Assembly (NCBI GenBank): GCA_023415515.1
Contig: JAEZKH010000453.1
Location: 1-13,171 of the forward strand
From: Actinomycetes bacterium
GTDB taxonomy: Bacteria > Actinomycetota > Actinomycetes > Mycobacteriales > Mycobacteriaceae
DNA: 13,171 nt
Direction: 5' to 3'
The position numbers and the translations under genes were made by a program. Below, piece after piece: positions 6,650 to 12,939 of this stretch. The stretch's first letter is position 1. Every line of letters starts with the position of its first letter. The notes beneath the pieces were generated by a model, which did not search any database, was not told the origin of the DNA, and saw only the letters and a list, made by a program, of their open reading frames with translations.

Positions 6650-7708
6650 ATGCCGCGTCACAACCAGAGCCCGCACCCGCACGATGCCACCAAATCCCAA
6701 CCGGCAACCCCCGACGACTACGAGCGCATGATGGCAATGGTGACCGGATTCTGGGTCACCCAAATTGTCAGTGCTGCAGCAACCTTCGACCTGTGTGGCC
6801 ACCTGGCAGACGGCACCGACACCCCCGACGCGATCGCGGCGGCGGAATCCATCGACCCGATTGCCACCCGACGTCTGCTCCGTACTTGTGCGTCGCTGGG
6901 GCTGGTGACGAGCACGGACGGTGTCCACTTCACCGGCACAGCGCTACTGGACACGCTGCGCCGAGACGATCCGAACTCGCTGCGGGGCATGGCGTGTGCT
7001 CAAGCGGCCCCGGGCCACTGGTTGCCTTGGGGACGGTTCACCGAGGCGGTCCGCAGCGGTGACTCCCAGGTCGCGCCGGCACTGGGGGCCGCGACCATCT
7101 TCGATTACTACGCCGTTCATCGTGACGAGGCGGACATCTTCACCCAGGCGATGGCGAACCTCAGTTCGCCTGCCGCAATCGAAATCGCAGAAGCGGTCGA
7201 CACAGAAGGGGTCCACCACGTCCTAGACGTCGGCGGGGCAGACGGTGAAGTCGTCCGGGCGATGATGCGGGCCAACCCTGCCTTGTGCGGCGGTGTCTTC
7301 GACCTGCCCCACGTCGTCCCCAGCGCGCAACAGGCTGCTCGCAAAGATGGACTGCAGGAGCGCTTCACCGCGACCGGTGGCGACTTCTTCGCATCAGTCC
7401 CACCGGCCGACCTGTACGTGCTCAAATACATCCTCCATGACTGGGACGACGACAGTTGCGTCCGGATCTTGAAGAACTGCCGGGCGTCGCTGCTGGATGG
7501 CGGCCGCGTCATCATCGTCGATTACCTCGTCGGCGAAATGGGTGCCCCGGGTCTCGCGCCGATGATGGACATGAACATGCTCGTCGTCACCGGCGGTCGG
7601 GAGCGCGACATCGCCGAGTTCGACGTCATCTTCGAGTCGGCGGGGCTACGCCGGACCACCGTTGGCCAAGGTGGCCCATTCGCCGTCATCCAGACGGTGG
7701 CGATTTAG
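6650..7708 (+). CDS. SAM-dependent O-methyltransferase (COMT / TcmO-like, methyltransf_2 type)
   Basis: The 352-residue product is the usual size for this family, which methylates hydroxyl groups of aromatic or polyketide-type molecules with S-adenosylmethionine. An N-terminal winged-helix-like dimerisation domain (about 22-110) has the pattern 'FDLCGHLADG...RRLLRTCASLGLV'. The SAM-binding fold follows with motif I VLDVGGADG (191-199), DLP (218-220), GDFF (244-247) and the LHDWDDD block (262-268), in which His263 is the expected general base. The C-terminal TGGRERD (314-320) matches the family's GKERT-type motif. The start ATG at 6650 is preceded by GAGAGGAAG (6639-6647), a strong ribosome binding site. 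It sits 41 bases after the sigma gene on the same strand and is followed by a perfect terminator, so it is the last gene of the P450-sigma-methyltransferase operon. The substrate is unknown; a hydroxyl made by the P450 is a reasonable guess. Confidence 0.93.
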   Translation: MPRHNQSPHPHDATKSQPATPDDYERMMAMVTGFWVTQIVSAAATFDLCGHLADGTDTPDAIAAAESIDPIATRRLLRTCASLGLVTSTDGVHFTGTALLDTLRRDDPNSLRGMACAQAAPGHWLPWGRFTEAVRSGDSQVAPALGAATIFDYYAVHRDEADIFTQAMANLSSPAAIEIAEAVDTEGVHHVLDVGGADGEVVRAMMRANPALCGGVFDLPHVVPSAQQAARKDGLQERFTATGGDFFASVPPADLYVLKYILHDWDDDSCVRILKNCRASLLDGGRVIIVDYLVGEMGAPGLAPMMDMNMLVVTGGRERDIAEFDVIFESAGLRRTTVGQGGPFAVIQTVAI

Positions 7709-7717
7709 ACCCAAGTC

Positions 7718-7755
7718 AGCCCCGAAACTGTAAGCGTGACTGCAGTTTCGGGGCT
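7718..7755 (+). terminator. Intrinsic terminator of the P450-sigma-methyltransferase operon
   Basis: Arms AGCCCCGAAACTG (7718-7730) and CAGTTTCGGGGCT (7743-7755) pair perfectly over 13 bases around a 12-base loop, 9 bases after the methyltransferase stop. The run after it (CTTGCG) has few Ts, which is common in mycobacteria. Confidence 0.85.
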
Positions 7756-7830
7756 CTTGCGTGGGTGGGGTACCCGCGCTGAGAGTGGCAACTTCTCGCC
7801 CTGGTTGAGTGTTCGGCGAACTGTGACGAT

Positions 7831-7836
7831 TAGAGT
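7831..7836 (+). promoter_or_regulatory. Putative -10 element before the small membrane protein gene
   Basis: TAGAGT matches TAnnnT and is the same hexamer, in the same TTAGAGTG context, as the putative -10 of the secreted repeat protein gene. A start site near 7843 would leave only a few bases before the ATG at 7849, giving a near-leaderless message. TTGAGT at 7805-7810 is the only -35-like hexamer, at 20 bases spacing. Confidence 0.25.
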
Positions 7837-7848
7837 GTGAGTAACAAC

Positions 7849-7950
7849 ATGCCATCTGACCGCGAATTATTCTGGCGTTCAGTGATTTCCGCACTATCGA
7901 CGATAACCCTCGTCGCGCTGGCGGTTACCGTGCTGGCGTTCTCGCTATGA
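7849..7950 (+). CDS. Small single-span membrane protein (33-37 residues)
   Basis: This short frame ends at TGA 7948-7950 and can begin at ATG 7849 (33 residues) or GTG 7837 (37 residues). It encodes a short polar head with charged residues (SDRELFWRSV) and then about 21 hydrophobic residues from ISALSTITLV to the C-terminus, which is almost at the end of the span. That pattern, with Arg at the inner edge, suggests an inner-membrane miniprotein. The ATG is preferred if the TAGAGT at 7831-7836 is the -10, since the GTG would then lie before the transcript start. A GTGAG at 7837-7841 could serve the ATG as a weak ribosome binding site. It follows the operon terminator and stops 9 bases before the 3' end of the opposing regulator gene. 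I do not recognise a family, and chance cannot be excluded. Confidence 0.45.
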   Translation: MPSDRELFWRSVISALSTITLVALAVTVLAFSL

Positions 7951-7959
7951 CCGTCGGAA

Positions 7960-8766
7960 TCAGCCGAGTTCAGCCAGTCGGCGCAACGCATCGGCTGACG
8001 CGGTTCCCGGCTGGGCCCAGTAGACCACCATGGTGTTTTCGGTCCCGCGAAGTGTCAGATGCTGGAAGTAGAGGTCGAGGGGTCCGACGACGGGATGGTT
8101 GAGCAGCAGCAGTCCGCTGGCGTGGCCCTTCACATCGTAGGCAGCCCACAATGTGCGGAACCGCTCGCTGCGGCGGTTCAGATCATCGACCACAGCCTGC
8201 AAGTCCGGATTCTGGTGGTCACCGACGAAGGACCGCAACCACCGAACCGCCCAGGCAGTCAGCCCATCCCAATTGCGGTAGAACTGACGCGCGCTCGGGT
8301 CGAGGAACAGGTTGCACAGCGGGCTCTCTCCCGGCGCGAATGACGGTGACAGCGCAGCTGCCAGCGAATTGGCCAAGAATATTCTGGTGGTCACATCGTG
8401 AATATGCGCCGGCGAATGCGACCAACCGTCGAGCAGATCCTGCAGCGCCGGATGCACCGGCCGATTCGGTCGCGGCACAAGGGAGTTGTCGGTGGCCAGA
8501 TTGCACAAGTGGGCGGCCTGGTCAGGAGTGAGGCGCATCGCTCGCGCCAGTGCGTTGATCACCTGGTCCGAGGGCCGTTCCCGGCCTTGTTCGATCCGGT
8601 TGTAGTAATCGGTGCTGATACCTGCAAGTATCGCCACCTCCTCGCGGCGCAGCCCGGCCACCCGGCGACGGCTACCGCGCGGCAAGCCGACGTCGTCGGG
8701 TTGAATTTTGGCACGGCACGTGCGGAGGAACTCTGCCAGCGGATCGATCTGGTGCGCCACGTTCAC
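7960..8766 (-). CDS. XRE-family regulator with MmyB-like ligand-binding domain
   Basis: The 268-residue product is a cytoplasmic DNA-binding regulator. The N-terminal helix-turn-helix (about 10-90) shows the family signature LPRGSRRRVAGLRREEVA (28-45), then AGISTDYYNRIEQGRERPS (48-66). The C-terminal domain (about 105-265) has the MmyB PAS-like pattern with NLFLDPSARQFY (152-163), WVR/WAVRWLR and a final HPVVGPLDLYFQHL segment (224-237). These proteins usually control a neighbouring gene in response to a small hydrophobic ligand. The start is GTG at 8766-8764; a second GTG two codons on (8760-8758) fits a leaderless start, because TACACT (8772 down to 8767) is a fair -10 that would put the transcript start at about 8760. 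It is divergent from the gene at 8944. The ligand and targets are unknown. Confidence 0.92.
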   Translation of the reverse strand: MNVAHQIDPLAEFLRTCRAKIQPDDVGLPRGSRRRVAGLRREEVAILAGISTDYYNRIEQGRERPSDQVINALARAMRLTPDQAAHLCNLATDNSLVPRPNRPVHPALQDLLDGWSHSPAHIHDVTTRIFLANSLAAALSPSFAPGESPLCNLFLDPSARQFYRNWDGLTAWAVRWLRSFVGDHQNPDLQAVVDDLNRRSERFRTLWAAYDVKGHASGLLLLNHPVVGPLDLYFQHLTLRGTENTMVVYWAQPGTASADALRRLAELG

Positions 8767-8780
8767 AGTGTATTCACAGT
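8762..8780 (-). promoter_or_regulatory. Direct repeat over the regulator start: likely operator with -10
   Basis: TTCACAGT occurs twice on the plus strand, at 8762-8769 and 8773-8780. The offset is 11 bases, about one helical turn, so two protein subunits would bind the same DNA face. The repeats cover the regulator's putative -10 (TACACT, 8772 down to 8767) and its GTG start codon. This position suits self-repression by the regulator encoded at 7960-8766. A TTGACC lies further up (8799 down to 8794) but 21 bases from the -10. Confidence 0.45.
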
Positions 8781-8943
8781 TTGGTGGTCAGAGGGTCAAG
8801 TGCGCACCGTGGTCGTGTTACTCCTAGGAACGCTTGTGCCTTTGCGGCGTGGTCCGCGGCGCGTTGACTAGATCCGTGTATTCCGCCACTGACAGCCAAT
8901 TGTCTTGGGCGCCAAAAGACTTGTTCGATGAGGAGAAATTCAC

Positions 8944-9411
8944 GTGCTCAGTCGGTCACCGTTCTTAGTGTCGTTACTGCATCACAACACCCTCAGCGCT
9001 GGGAGGGCTCGGTGGCGTGTGCGGCTGACCGTGCTCGTATCCACCCGCCGCCTCGATGAGGCTCTGGCATTCGGCGGCCGCGCTGCTCCAGGGACGGCAC
9101 TCGGCGTGCACGCCCAGCGCCTCACCTCCGATCGTGAGCGGCACGCGCTCGCGCAAACGTTGCGGAAGTCGATTCGTGAGGCGCACGAGGGCCGGCCATG
9201 TCGATCCGCCGGGGTGCCGATTCACCGCGTCGGCGTCGCCGCAGCCGAGGAGGTGATCAACGCGATCACGCTGCGACTGCACGGTCCACGACCGGTTGGT
9301 GCGATGGGAATGGCCCGGCTAAGGCGACTGCTCGCCGACGGCGCGGGACCGATGTACGTCGGTCGTGGGGATCTCGATGGCCGGCTGCGTGGAGTGCTGG
9401 CGGCGCTGTAA
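8944..9411 (+). CDS. Conserved actinobacterial hypothetical protein
   Basis: The 155-residue product starts at GTG 8944 with a clear GAGGAG (8930-8935) 8 bases upstream. It ends at TAA 9409-9411. The body reads as an alpha-helical protein: an Arg-rich start, a DEALAFG helix, an AQRLTSDRERHALAQTLRK segment (about residues 58-75), and a late segment AMGMARLRRLLADGAGPMYV followed by a DLDGRLRGVLAAL end. I recall this layout ('RLTS.R.R..LA..L', then 'a..LL.dg.gPLY', then 'L...L..al..L') from a common actinobacterial protein family without an assigned function. No signal peptide, membrane span or catalytic motif is evident. It is divergent from the XRE/MmyB regulator, making it a candidate target. 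An ABC-permease relic begins directly at its stop codon, so its original downstream neighbour has been lost or decayed. Confidence 0.7.
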   Translation: MLSRSPFLVSLLHHNTLSAGRARWRVRLTVLVSTRRLDEALAFGGRAAPGTALGVHAQRLTSDRERHALAQTLRKSIREAHEGRPCRSAGVPIHRVGVAAAEEVINAITLRLHGPRPVGAMGMARLRRLLADGAGPMYVGRGDLDGRLRGVLAAL

Positions 9412-9720
9412 CCAAGGCCCGGTTGCGGCGACGAGCATCGCGGCCGTCATTGCTCGGGCTTGCAATTTCGGCGAGATGGCGCGGACCGGCGATCAGGTCA
9501 CCGTGCTGTTGGCCATGACGCTGACGGCGCAACTGGTGGTCGCGGGCGGGTTCATCCCGGTGACGGACCGACCGCTGATGGAGATTGGCTCACGCCTGGA
9601 CGATGGGGGCTGGCGGCAACTGCATCGGCGGCCGATCTGACCAGCCTCGTCGCGGGCATCGCCAACGACCTGCTCTGGCAGCGCAGCGCCGCTTTGACAG
9701 CGGTCCACCGGTCGGCCTAG
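9411..9720 (+). pseudogene. Frameshifted fragment of an ABC-2 transporter permease (Rv1747-like C-terminus)
   Basis: Three successive pieces in three frames add up to the conserved C-terminal part of the permease domain found in FHA-ABC transporters such as M. tuberculosis Rv1747. About 9444-9476 reads SLLGLAISA in the frame with codons at 9411. About 9480-9590 reads RTGDQVTVLLAMTLTAQLVV, then AGGFIPVTDRPLMEI, in the frame with codons at 9410. About 9586-9720 reads WLTPGRWGLAATASAADL, then LVAGIANDLLWQ, in the frame with codons at 9586, and ends at TAG 9718-9720. The order and spacing match the family ('GLAISA...DQV...AQLVL.GG..P...L..lsWL.P.RWG.AA.A...DL...LW'). The ATPase, the FHA domain and most of the membrane spans are missing. 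At least two frameshifts plus the truncation make it non-functional. The reading is from memory of the family. Confidence 0.6.
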
Positions 9721-9726
9721 CCTGGT

Positions 9727-9748
9727 TCTGACTACAAGCGTTGTCAGA
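9727..9748 (+). promoter_or_regulatory. Operator-like inverted repeat before the MpaB-family gene
   Basis: Arms TCTGAC (9727-9732) and GTCAGA (9743-9748) are exact inverted copies 10 bases apart. Inside, ACAA (9734-9737) and TTGT (9741-9744) form a second, slightly off-centre dyad. The site ends 22 bases before the start codon and 7 bases before the ribosome binding site. Size and layout suit a TetR-type dimer site, but no TetR gene is in the window. Confidence 0.4.
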
Positions 9749-9770
9749 AATCGCTGGAGGAGAAGCTGTC

Positions 9771-10994
9771 GTGAGCGTGCCCATTCCGACGCGCCACCCC
9801 GACCATCCGCGGCCGATCCCAACCGGCATCCGCGCGCTCGCAATGGCTCTCGCCATTCGGAAGCCGAACCCTGGGCAATGGCAGGAACTCGGCGAGCGGC
9901 TCACCGTCGGTGACGAACCGATGGATCGACTGGTCGAGTGGATGGCCTCCATCGGTACCGAACAGACGCGCCCGTTGTTCGAGCGCGCGCTCAACAACGG
10001 GATCGCCAGTGTCCCCGACGCGCCCGCGCCGCTTCGAGAGTTCTTTGAAACCTATGAGCGGCAACCGCAGTGGGTAGACCGCGAGACTCTGCGCATGGGA
10101 CAGCGTGCGTTGCGTCGCGGCGGGGCCGACGGCATGTATGTGGCCCGTGACGTCTCGCTGCTGGGCGGCTACCAGTTCTCCGGGTTCAACAAGACACTGC
10201 TGCGCACCGGTGCTCTCGAGAAGGGTTCGAACAAGCGGTTCGCCGAGACGATGCAGTGGGCCATGGACGTCATCTCCGAAGACGGGCTAGAGCCCCTCGG
10301 CGTGGGCTACCGGTCCACCATCAGGGTCCGGCTGATCCACTCCTTCGTACGCAGACACGTGGGGGCCATGGCGGATTGGCGTGCCGACGACTGGGGTCTG
10401 CCGGTCAACCAGACCGATATGGCGGCCACCCTGGTCGGCGCCCTGGTGGCTCCCGCGGTGGGTGCGGTCGGCATGGGCGTGATCCTTTCGCCGTCTGAGT
10501 ACAACGCCGTAGCGCACCTGACCCGCTATGTCGGCTGGCTGATCGGGGTTGAAGACCAATGGCTGCCAAAGGATTTCCGTGACAGCGTCCGAGTCCTCGC
10601 CCACACCTTGTCGGCGCTCGCCGCACCCGACGAGTCAAGCAAGCAATTGGCGGCACCCATGGTCGACGATCCTCTGGCGTGGCACTACGACAGTTTGGCG
10701 GGGCTGCGGCGGCGGCTGGCTCGCGCTCAGCACCTGTCGATCACCAGTGCCTTCCTCGGGAGGCGCGCGGTGCAATCACTCGGGCTTCCGTCCTACGCGC
10801 TGCCGTGGTATCCGTTGCTGCGGCTGCCCGTGAATGTCGCCCGCAGCGTCGCTGCACTGATTCTGCCCGGCGGCATGGCACGCGCGGACCTCCGCGGCCG
10901 GCGTGAGCACGCAAACCTGTTGCGCGTCATGATCGGTGCCGATTCCTCGGCCACGATCGGTGAATCGGCGACACACGTCAGCAGCGTCGCCTGA
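9771..10994 (+). CDS. MpaB / DUF2236 (Lcp-like) family oxygenase
   Basis: The product has 407 residues from GTG 9771. That start is chosen because GGAGGAG (9756-9762) lies 8 bases upstream; a TTG at 9741 in the same frame sits within the inverted repeat and lacks a site. The family includes the haem-b latex-clearing protein Lcp and the MpaB oxygenase, mostly of unknown role in mycobacteria. Diagnostic blocks are SLLGGYQFSGFNKTLLRTG (about 129-147), the Arg/His-rich helix RSTIRVRLIHSFVRR (181-195) with His190, and WGLPVNQTDMAATLVG (208-223). His190 and the surrounding arginines fall where haem-contacting residues sit in Lcp; that assignment is inference. No signal peptide is seen, so it is probably cytosolic, unlike secreted Lcp. 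It stands alone, follows a dead ABC permease fragment, and converges on the DUF5994 gene with only 7 bases between the stops. Confidence 0.88.
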   Translation: MSVPIPTRHPDHPRPIPTGIRALAMALAIRKPNPGQWQELGERLTVGDEPMDRLVEWMASIGTEQTRPLFERALNNGIASVPDAPAPLREFFETYERQPQWVDRETLRMGQRALRRGGADGMYVARDVSLLGGYQFSGFNKTLLRTGALEKGSNKRFAETMQWAMDVISEDGLEPLGVGYRSTIRVRLIHSFVRRHVGAMADWRADDWGLPVNQTDMAATLVGALVAPAVGAVGMGVILSPSEYNAVAHLTRYVGWLIGVEDQWLPKDFRDSVRVLAHTLSALAAPDESSKQLAAPMVDDPLAWHYDSLAGLRRRLARAQHLSITSAFLGRRAVQSLGLPSYALPWYPLLRLPVNVARSVAALILPGGMARADLRGRREHANLLRVMIGADSSATIGESATHVSSVA

Positions 10995-11001
10995 GGGGCG
11001 G

Positions 11002-11628
11002 CTACGCGATGCAGGTGATGGCCGGTGGCCGCGCAGGCGTGCCGGCATTGCTGCGGCCAGCGAGAACGCCCATCAGGTCGGGGTCCTGCATTTCACTGCG
11101 CGACCATCGGGGCGGCGGCACTGCGCCGCCGTCGGATTCCCATCGCTCGAGCGCGACGGGGGACAGCGGGCGGTCGTCGACGCGGTGTGTGAGTCCGAGT
11201 AGTTGGTCCGGGGTGGACGCGTCGTCGACGTCGGCCGCGGCCATCACGACGTCATAGGCGTGCGTCGGTTCGGTGTAGGGCGGCACCACCAGCAGCTCCA
11301 GTCGGCCGAACCGCGGTCCGAGCAGGGATACGACGTTGGGCTGCTCCTGGCGGGCACGAAGGATCACCCGGTCCCCCCGGTCAGTGATGCTCGTTGGTGC
11401 CTGAGACCAGTCGCCTCTGCGGTACAGCACCGTGTCGATCGAACCGAACCGTGACGGCAATGCTGCCAGCAGCACAGCAATCTCAGCGGCCAGATCCGTC
11501 GAGCGTGGCCACCACGCGCCTTGAACGAAACCGCAACAGCGGTGTGCGGGTTTCAAGCGGATCCTCGGGGTGCCAGTGGCTTGGCGGCCTGCTGATGTTT
11601 GCGGGCTTCTTTCGACGATCGTCGACAT
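11002..11628 (-). CDS. DUF5994 family protein
   Basis: The product has 208 residues from ATG 11628-11626. This start is chosen because GAGG (11638 down to 11635) lies 6 bases upstream; a GTG at 11640 would add four residues but overlaps that site and has no better one. The signature segment RIRLKP (about 22-27), then GFVQGAWWPRSTDLAAEIAV (33-52) and LLAALPSRFG, marks the DUF5994 family, small soluble proteins common and multi-copy in mycobacteria with no known function. A central beta-rich part (about 60-115) with LELLVVPP follows. The C-terminal third is Pro/Arg-rich and looks disordered. There are adjacent cysteines at about 31-32 but no metal-binding pattern or membrane span. It is convergent with the MpaB-family gene. 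Mycobacterial copies often sit among stress or ANTAR-regulator genes, but nothing in this window shows that link. Confidence 0.8.
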   Translation of the reverse strand: MSTIVERSPQTSAGRQATGTPRIRLKPAHRCCGFVQGAWWPRSTDLAAEIAVLLAALPSRFGSIDTVLYRRGDWSQAPTSITDRGDRVILRARQEQPNVVSLLGPRFGRLELLVVPPYTEPTHAYDVVMAAADVDDASTPDQLLGLTHRVDDRPLSPVALERWESDGGAVPPPRWSRSEMQDPDLMGVLAGRSNAGTPARPPAITCIA

Positions 11629-12030
11629 GTCGGGCCTCACTTGCTCTGAAATGCGTATGTCCAGTGACAGTTCCGTTCACCGATGGACGAAGACGAACAA
11701 CATCGATGGTTCTACGGATCCGTGTGCCTGACTTGCCCCGGATCGACAACGGCGGCGGCACTCTTTGTCGCGGTGGGACAGCGCCTGCGTTCGTGACGCT
11801 CCTCAGTCGCTTCGGCAACAACTCCGGGTGGCGTCGGTCGGTTTGCTGGAGTGCGGTCGAGAGCCTTAGCGCAGTCTGCCGCGACGCAATGCCTCCGGAG
11901 GTCGACGCGGGCCCGGCCCGTGCGGACAACCCGCACGGACCGAAGGCGTCGACGTCCGCGGGGTGGCTTTATTTCTTTTCTGACGTATGGTCGAGGCACA
12001 GTGATTGCCACTTCGAAGTAAGGAGCGACA
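11629..12030. other. Gene-poor stretch before the small basic protein gene
   Basis: The stretch is 402 bases between the start of the DUF5994 gene and the start of the small gene at 12031, on opposite strands, so it should hold both promoters. Open frames here are Arg/Ser/Pro-rich with no ribosome binding sites. A 37-codon plus-strand frame at 11683-11796 with an acidic start and a CLTC motif has no binding site before it and is not called. An 8-bp hairpin lies at 11918-11938. TATGGT (11986-11991) is a possible -10 for the gene at 12031, giving a leader of about 33 bases, with no good -35. Nothing else is recognised. Confidence 0.4.
11918..11938. repeat. 8-bp perfect inverted repeat (hairpin)
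   Basis: CCGTGCGG (11918-11925) and CCGCACGG (11931-11938) pair exactly around a 5-base loop. There is no T-run on either side, so a terminator is doubtful. It lies about 50 bases upstream of the putative -10 of the small basic protein gene and could be an operator or an RNA structure. Confidence 0.4.
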
Positions 12031-12153
12031 ATGGCTACCATGTCTCAAGGCAAGAATCTGCGCAAGCCTGCACTGTCCATCAAGGAGCGCCGGGCGGCCA
12101 AGCGCGCCAAGGCGATAGAGTCCACACCTATTGTGCGCAAGCGTAGGGGCTGA
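12031..12153 (+). CDS. Small, very basic protein (40 residues)
   Basis: ATG 12031 to TGA 12151-12153 encodes 40 residues. AAGGAG (12020-12025) lies 5 bases before the ATG, one of the best ribosome binding sites in the window. A second ATG at 12040 is too far from that site. The product begins MATMSQGKNLRKPALSIKER and continues with an Ala/Lys/Arg helix (RRAAKRAKAIE, about residues 20-30), ending VRKRRG. More than a third of the residues are Lys or Arg, with no Cys, no hydrophobic span and almost no acidic residues, which suggests binding to RNA, DNA or the ribosome. I do not recognise a named family, although short 'SQGK.LRKPALSIKE'-type proteins seem familiar in mycobacteria. It stands alone, between two gene-poor stretches. 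Confidence 0.72.
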   Translation: MATMSQGKNLRKPALSIKERRAAKRAKAIESTPIVRKRRG

Positions 12154-12535
12154 CCCTCTACATCGACGTCACCCGTTCTTTCGGCGTCACGTCGCGTGTA
12201 CGGGGAACTGGTCTCATCGGTACGGGTCGACATTCCCCAGCGTTTATCGACCACCCACGTGATGGACTGTCGGATCCACTACGCAGCCAAGGGAACGGGT
12301 AAGCCCCGGCGGATGTGCCGCACGGAATCGGTGTCACCGGCTGAGCCGTTTCGCGTTTGCCGAGTGGTGTGTAGTCCACGCACACTGCCGCAGTGGGTCA
12401 GTGTGGTGGCGGCGGCATGGCCCCCGTTCCAAATTCACCCTGTGGCCGCGAAATTCGAGGTGCAGCGATCCCGGCTGCTCTCGTGGTATCGCACCCGCTC
12501 GATGACGCCGGACCTCGTACGGCTCGCCGCCGCCC
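12154..12535. other. Gene-poor stretch between small basic gene and DUF4193 gene
   Basis: The stretch is 382 bases between two convergent gene ends, yet far longer than a terminator needs. A weak stem, CGACGT (12164-12169) with ACGTCG (12189-12194), could end transcription of the small gene. A plus-strand frame runs through from about 12196 into the DUF4193 gene on the other strand, but it has no ribosome binding site and no recognisable protein pattern. Nothing else is supported. Confidence 0.4.
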
Positions 12536-12826
12536 TTACACGCAGTCCACGCAGATCTGCTCGGTGCCGCGTTGGAGCGCCAACCGGTTGCGGTGTTGCA
12601 CCAGGAAGCATGACGAGCAGGTGAACTCGTTCGCCTGTCGGGGGATCACGCGGACAGAAAGCTCTTCGGAGATGTCCGCATCGGGCAGGTCATAGGAGTC
12701 GACCGCCTCGTCGTCGTCGATCACGGCAGTATCGGCCGCCCGCCGGGTGGCGGCCAGTTCCTCGAGCGACTCATCGACAGTGTCCTCGGCGTTCTTGGTG
12801 CGTGGCGCGTCGTAGTCGGTAGCCAT
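12536..12826 (-). CDS. DUF4193 family zinc-ribbon-like protein (Rv2699c-like)
   Basis: The 96-residue product matches the actinobacterial DUF4193 family (M. tuberculosis Rv2699c type) along its length. It opens with MATDYDAPR, followed by an acidic helix (DESLEELAATR, about 18-28) and an acidic middle. SVRVIPRQANEFTCSSCFLV (57-76) then leads to a second cysteine pair near the end. Cys70, Cys73, Cys92 and Cys95 make two CxxC knuckles, the usual pattern for one bound zinc ion. The size is normal for the family. AGAGGA lies 6-7 bases before the ATG on the minus strand. The function of the family is unknown; interaction with nucleic acid or with the transcription machinery is sometimes guessed from the fold. 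It is divergent from the gene at 13007, with 180 bases between starts. Confidence 0.93.
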   Translation of the reverse strand: MATDYDAPRTKNAEDTVDESLEELAATRRAADTAVIDDDEAVDSYDLPDADISEELSVRVIPRQANEFTCSSCFLVQHRNRLALQRGTEQICVDCV

Positions 12827-12939
12827 GAAAAATCCTCTCTTTCATCTCCGTCGCAGGCGCAACGTCGCAGGTGCCTCCGATGTTCCCCGCCTGACCGATT
12901 CCAACCACACCGCTCAGATCTGGGCTTTGCCGGCCCCGG

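Noticed and set aside
7765..7830. CTGAGA after a GGGGTACCC run, reminiscent of a TPP riboswitch core
   Set aside because: The second conserved half with the ACCTGATC-type segment is absent, and the following gene is a tiny membrane protein rather than a thiamine gene.
8827..8851. GGAAC as a SigH/SigE-type -35 box before the gene at 8944
   Set aside because: The expected GTT -10 core is not found 16-18 bases downstream; the nearest is about 31 bases away.
11683..11796. Plus-strand 37-codon frame with acidic start and CLTC motif
   Set aside because: No ribosome binding site, no promoter nearby and no recognisable family; length is within chance.
11483..11929. Minus-strand 148-codon frame overlapping the DUF5994 gene start
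   Set aside because: Arg/Pro/Ser-rich with no recognisable pattern; it conflicts with the DUF5994 signature region.
12196..12624. Plus-strand 142-codon frame running into the DUF4193 gene
   Set aside because: No ribosome binding site, no family pattern, and about 90 bases are antisense to a confident gene.
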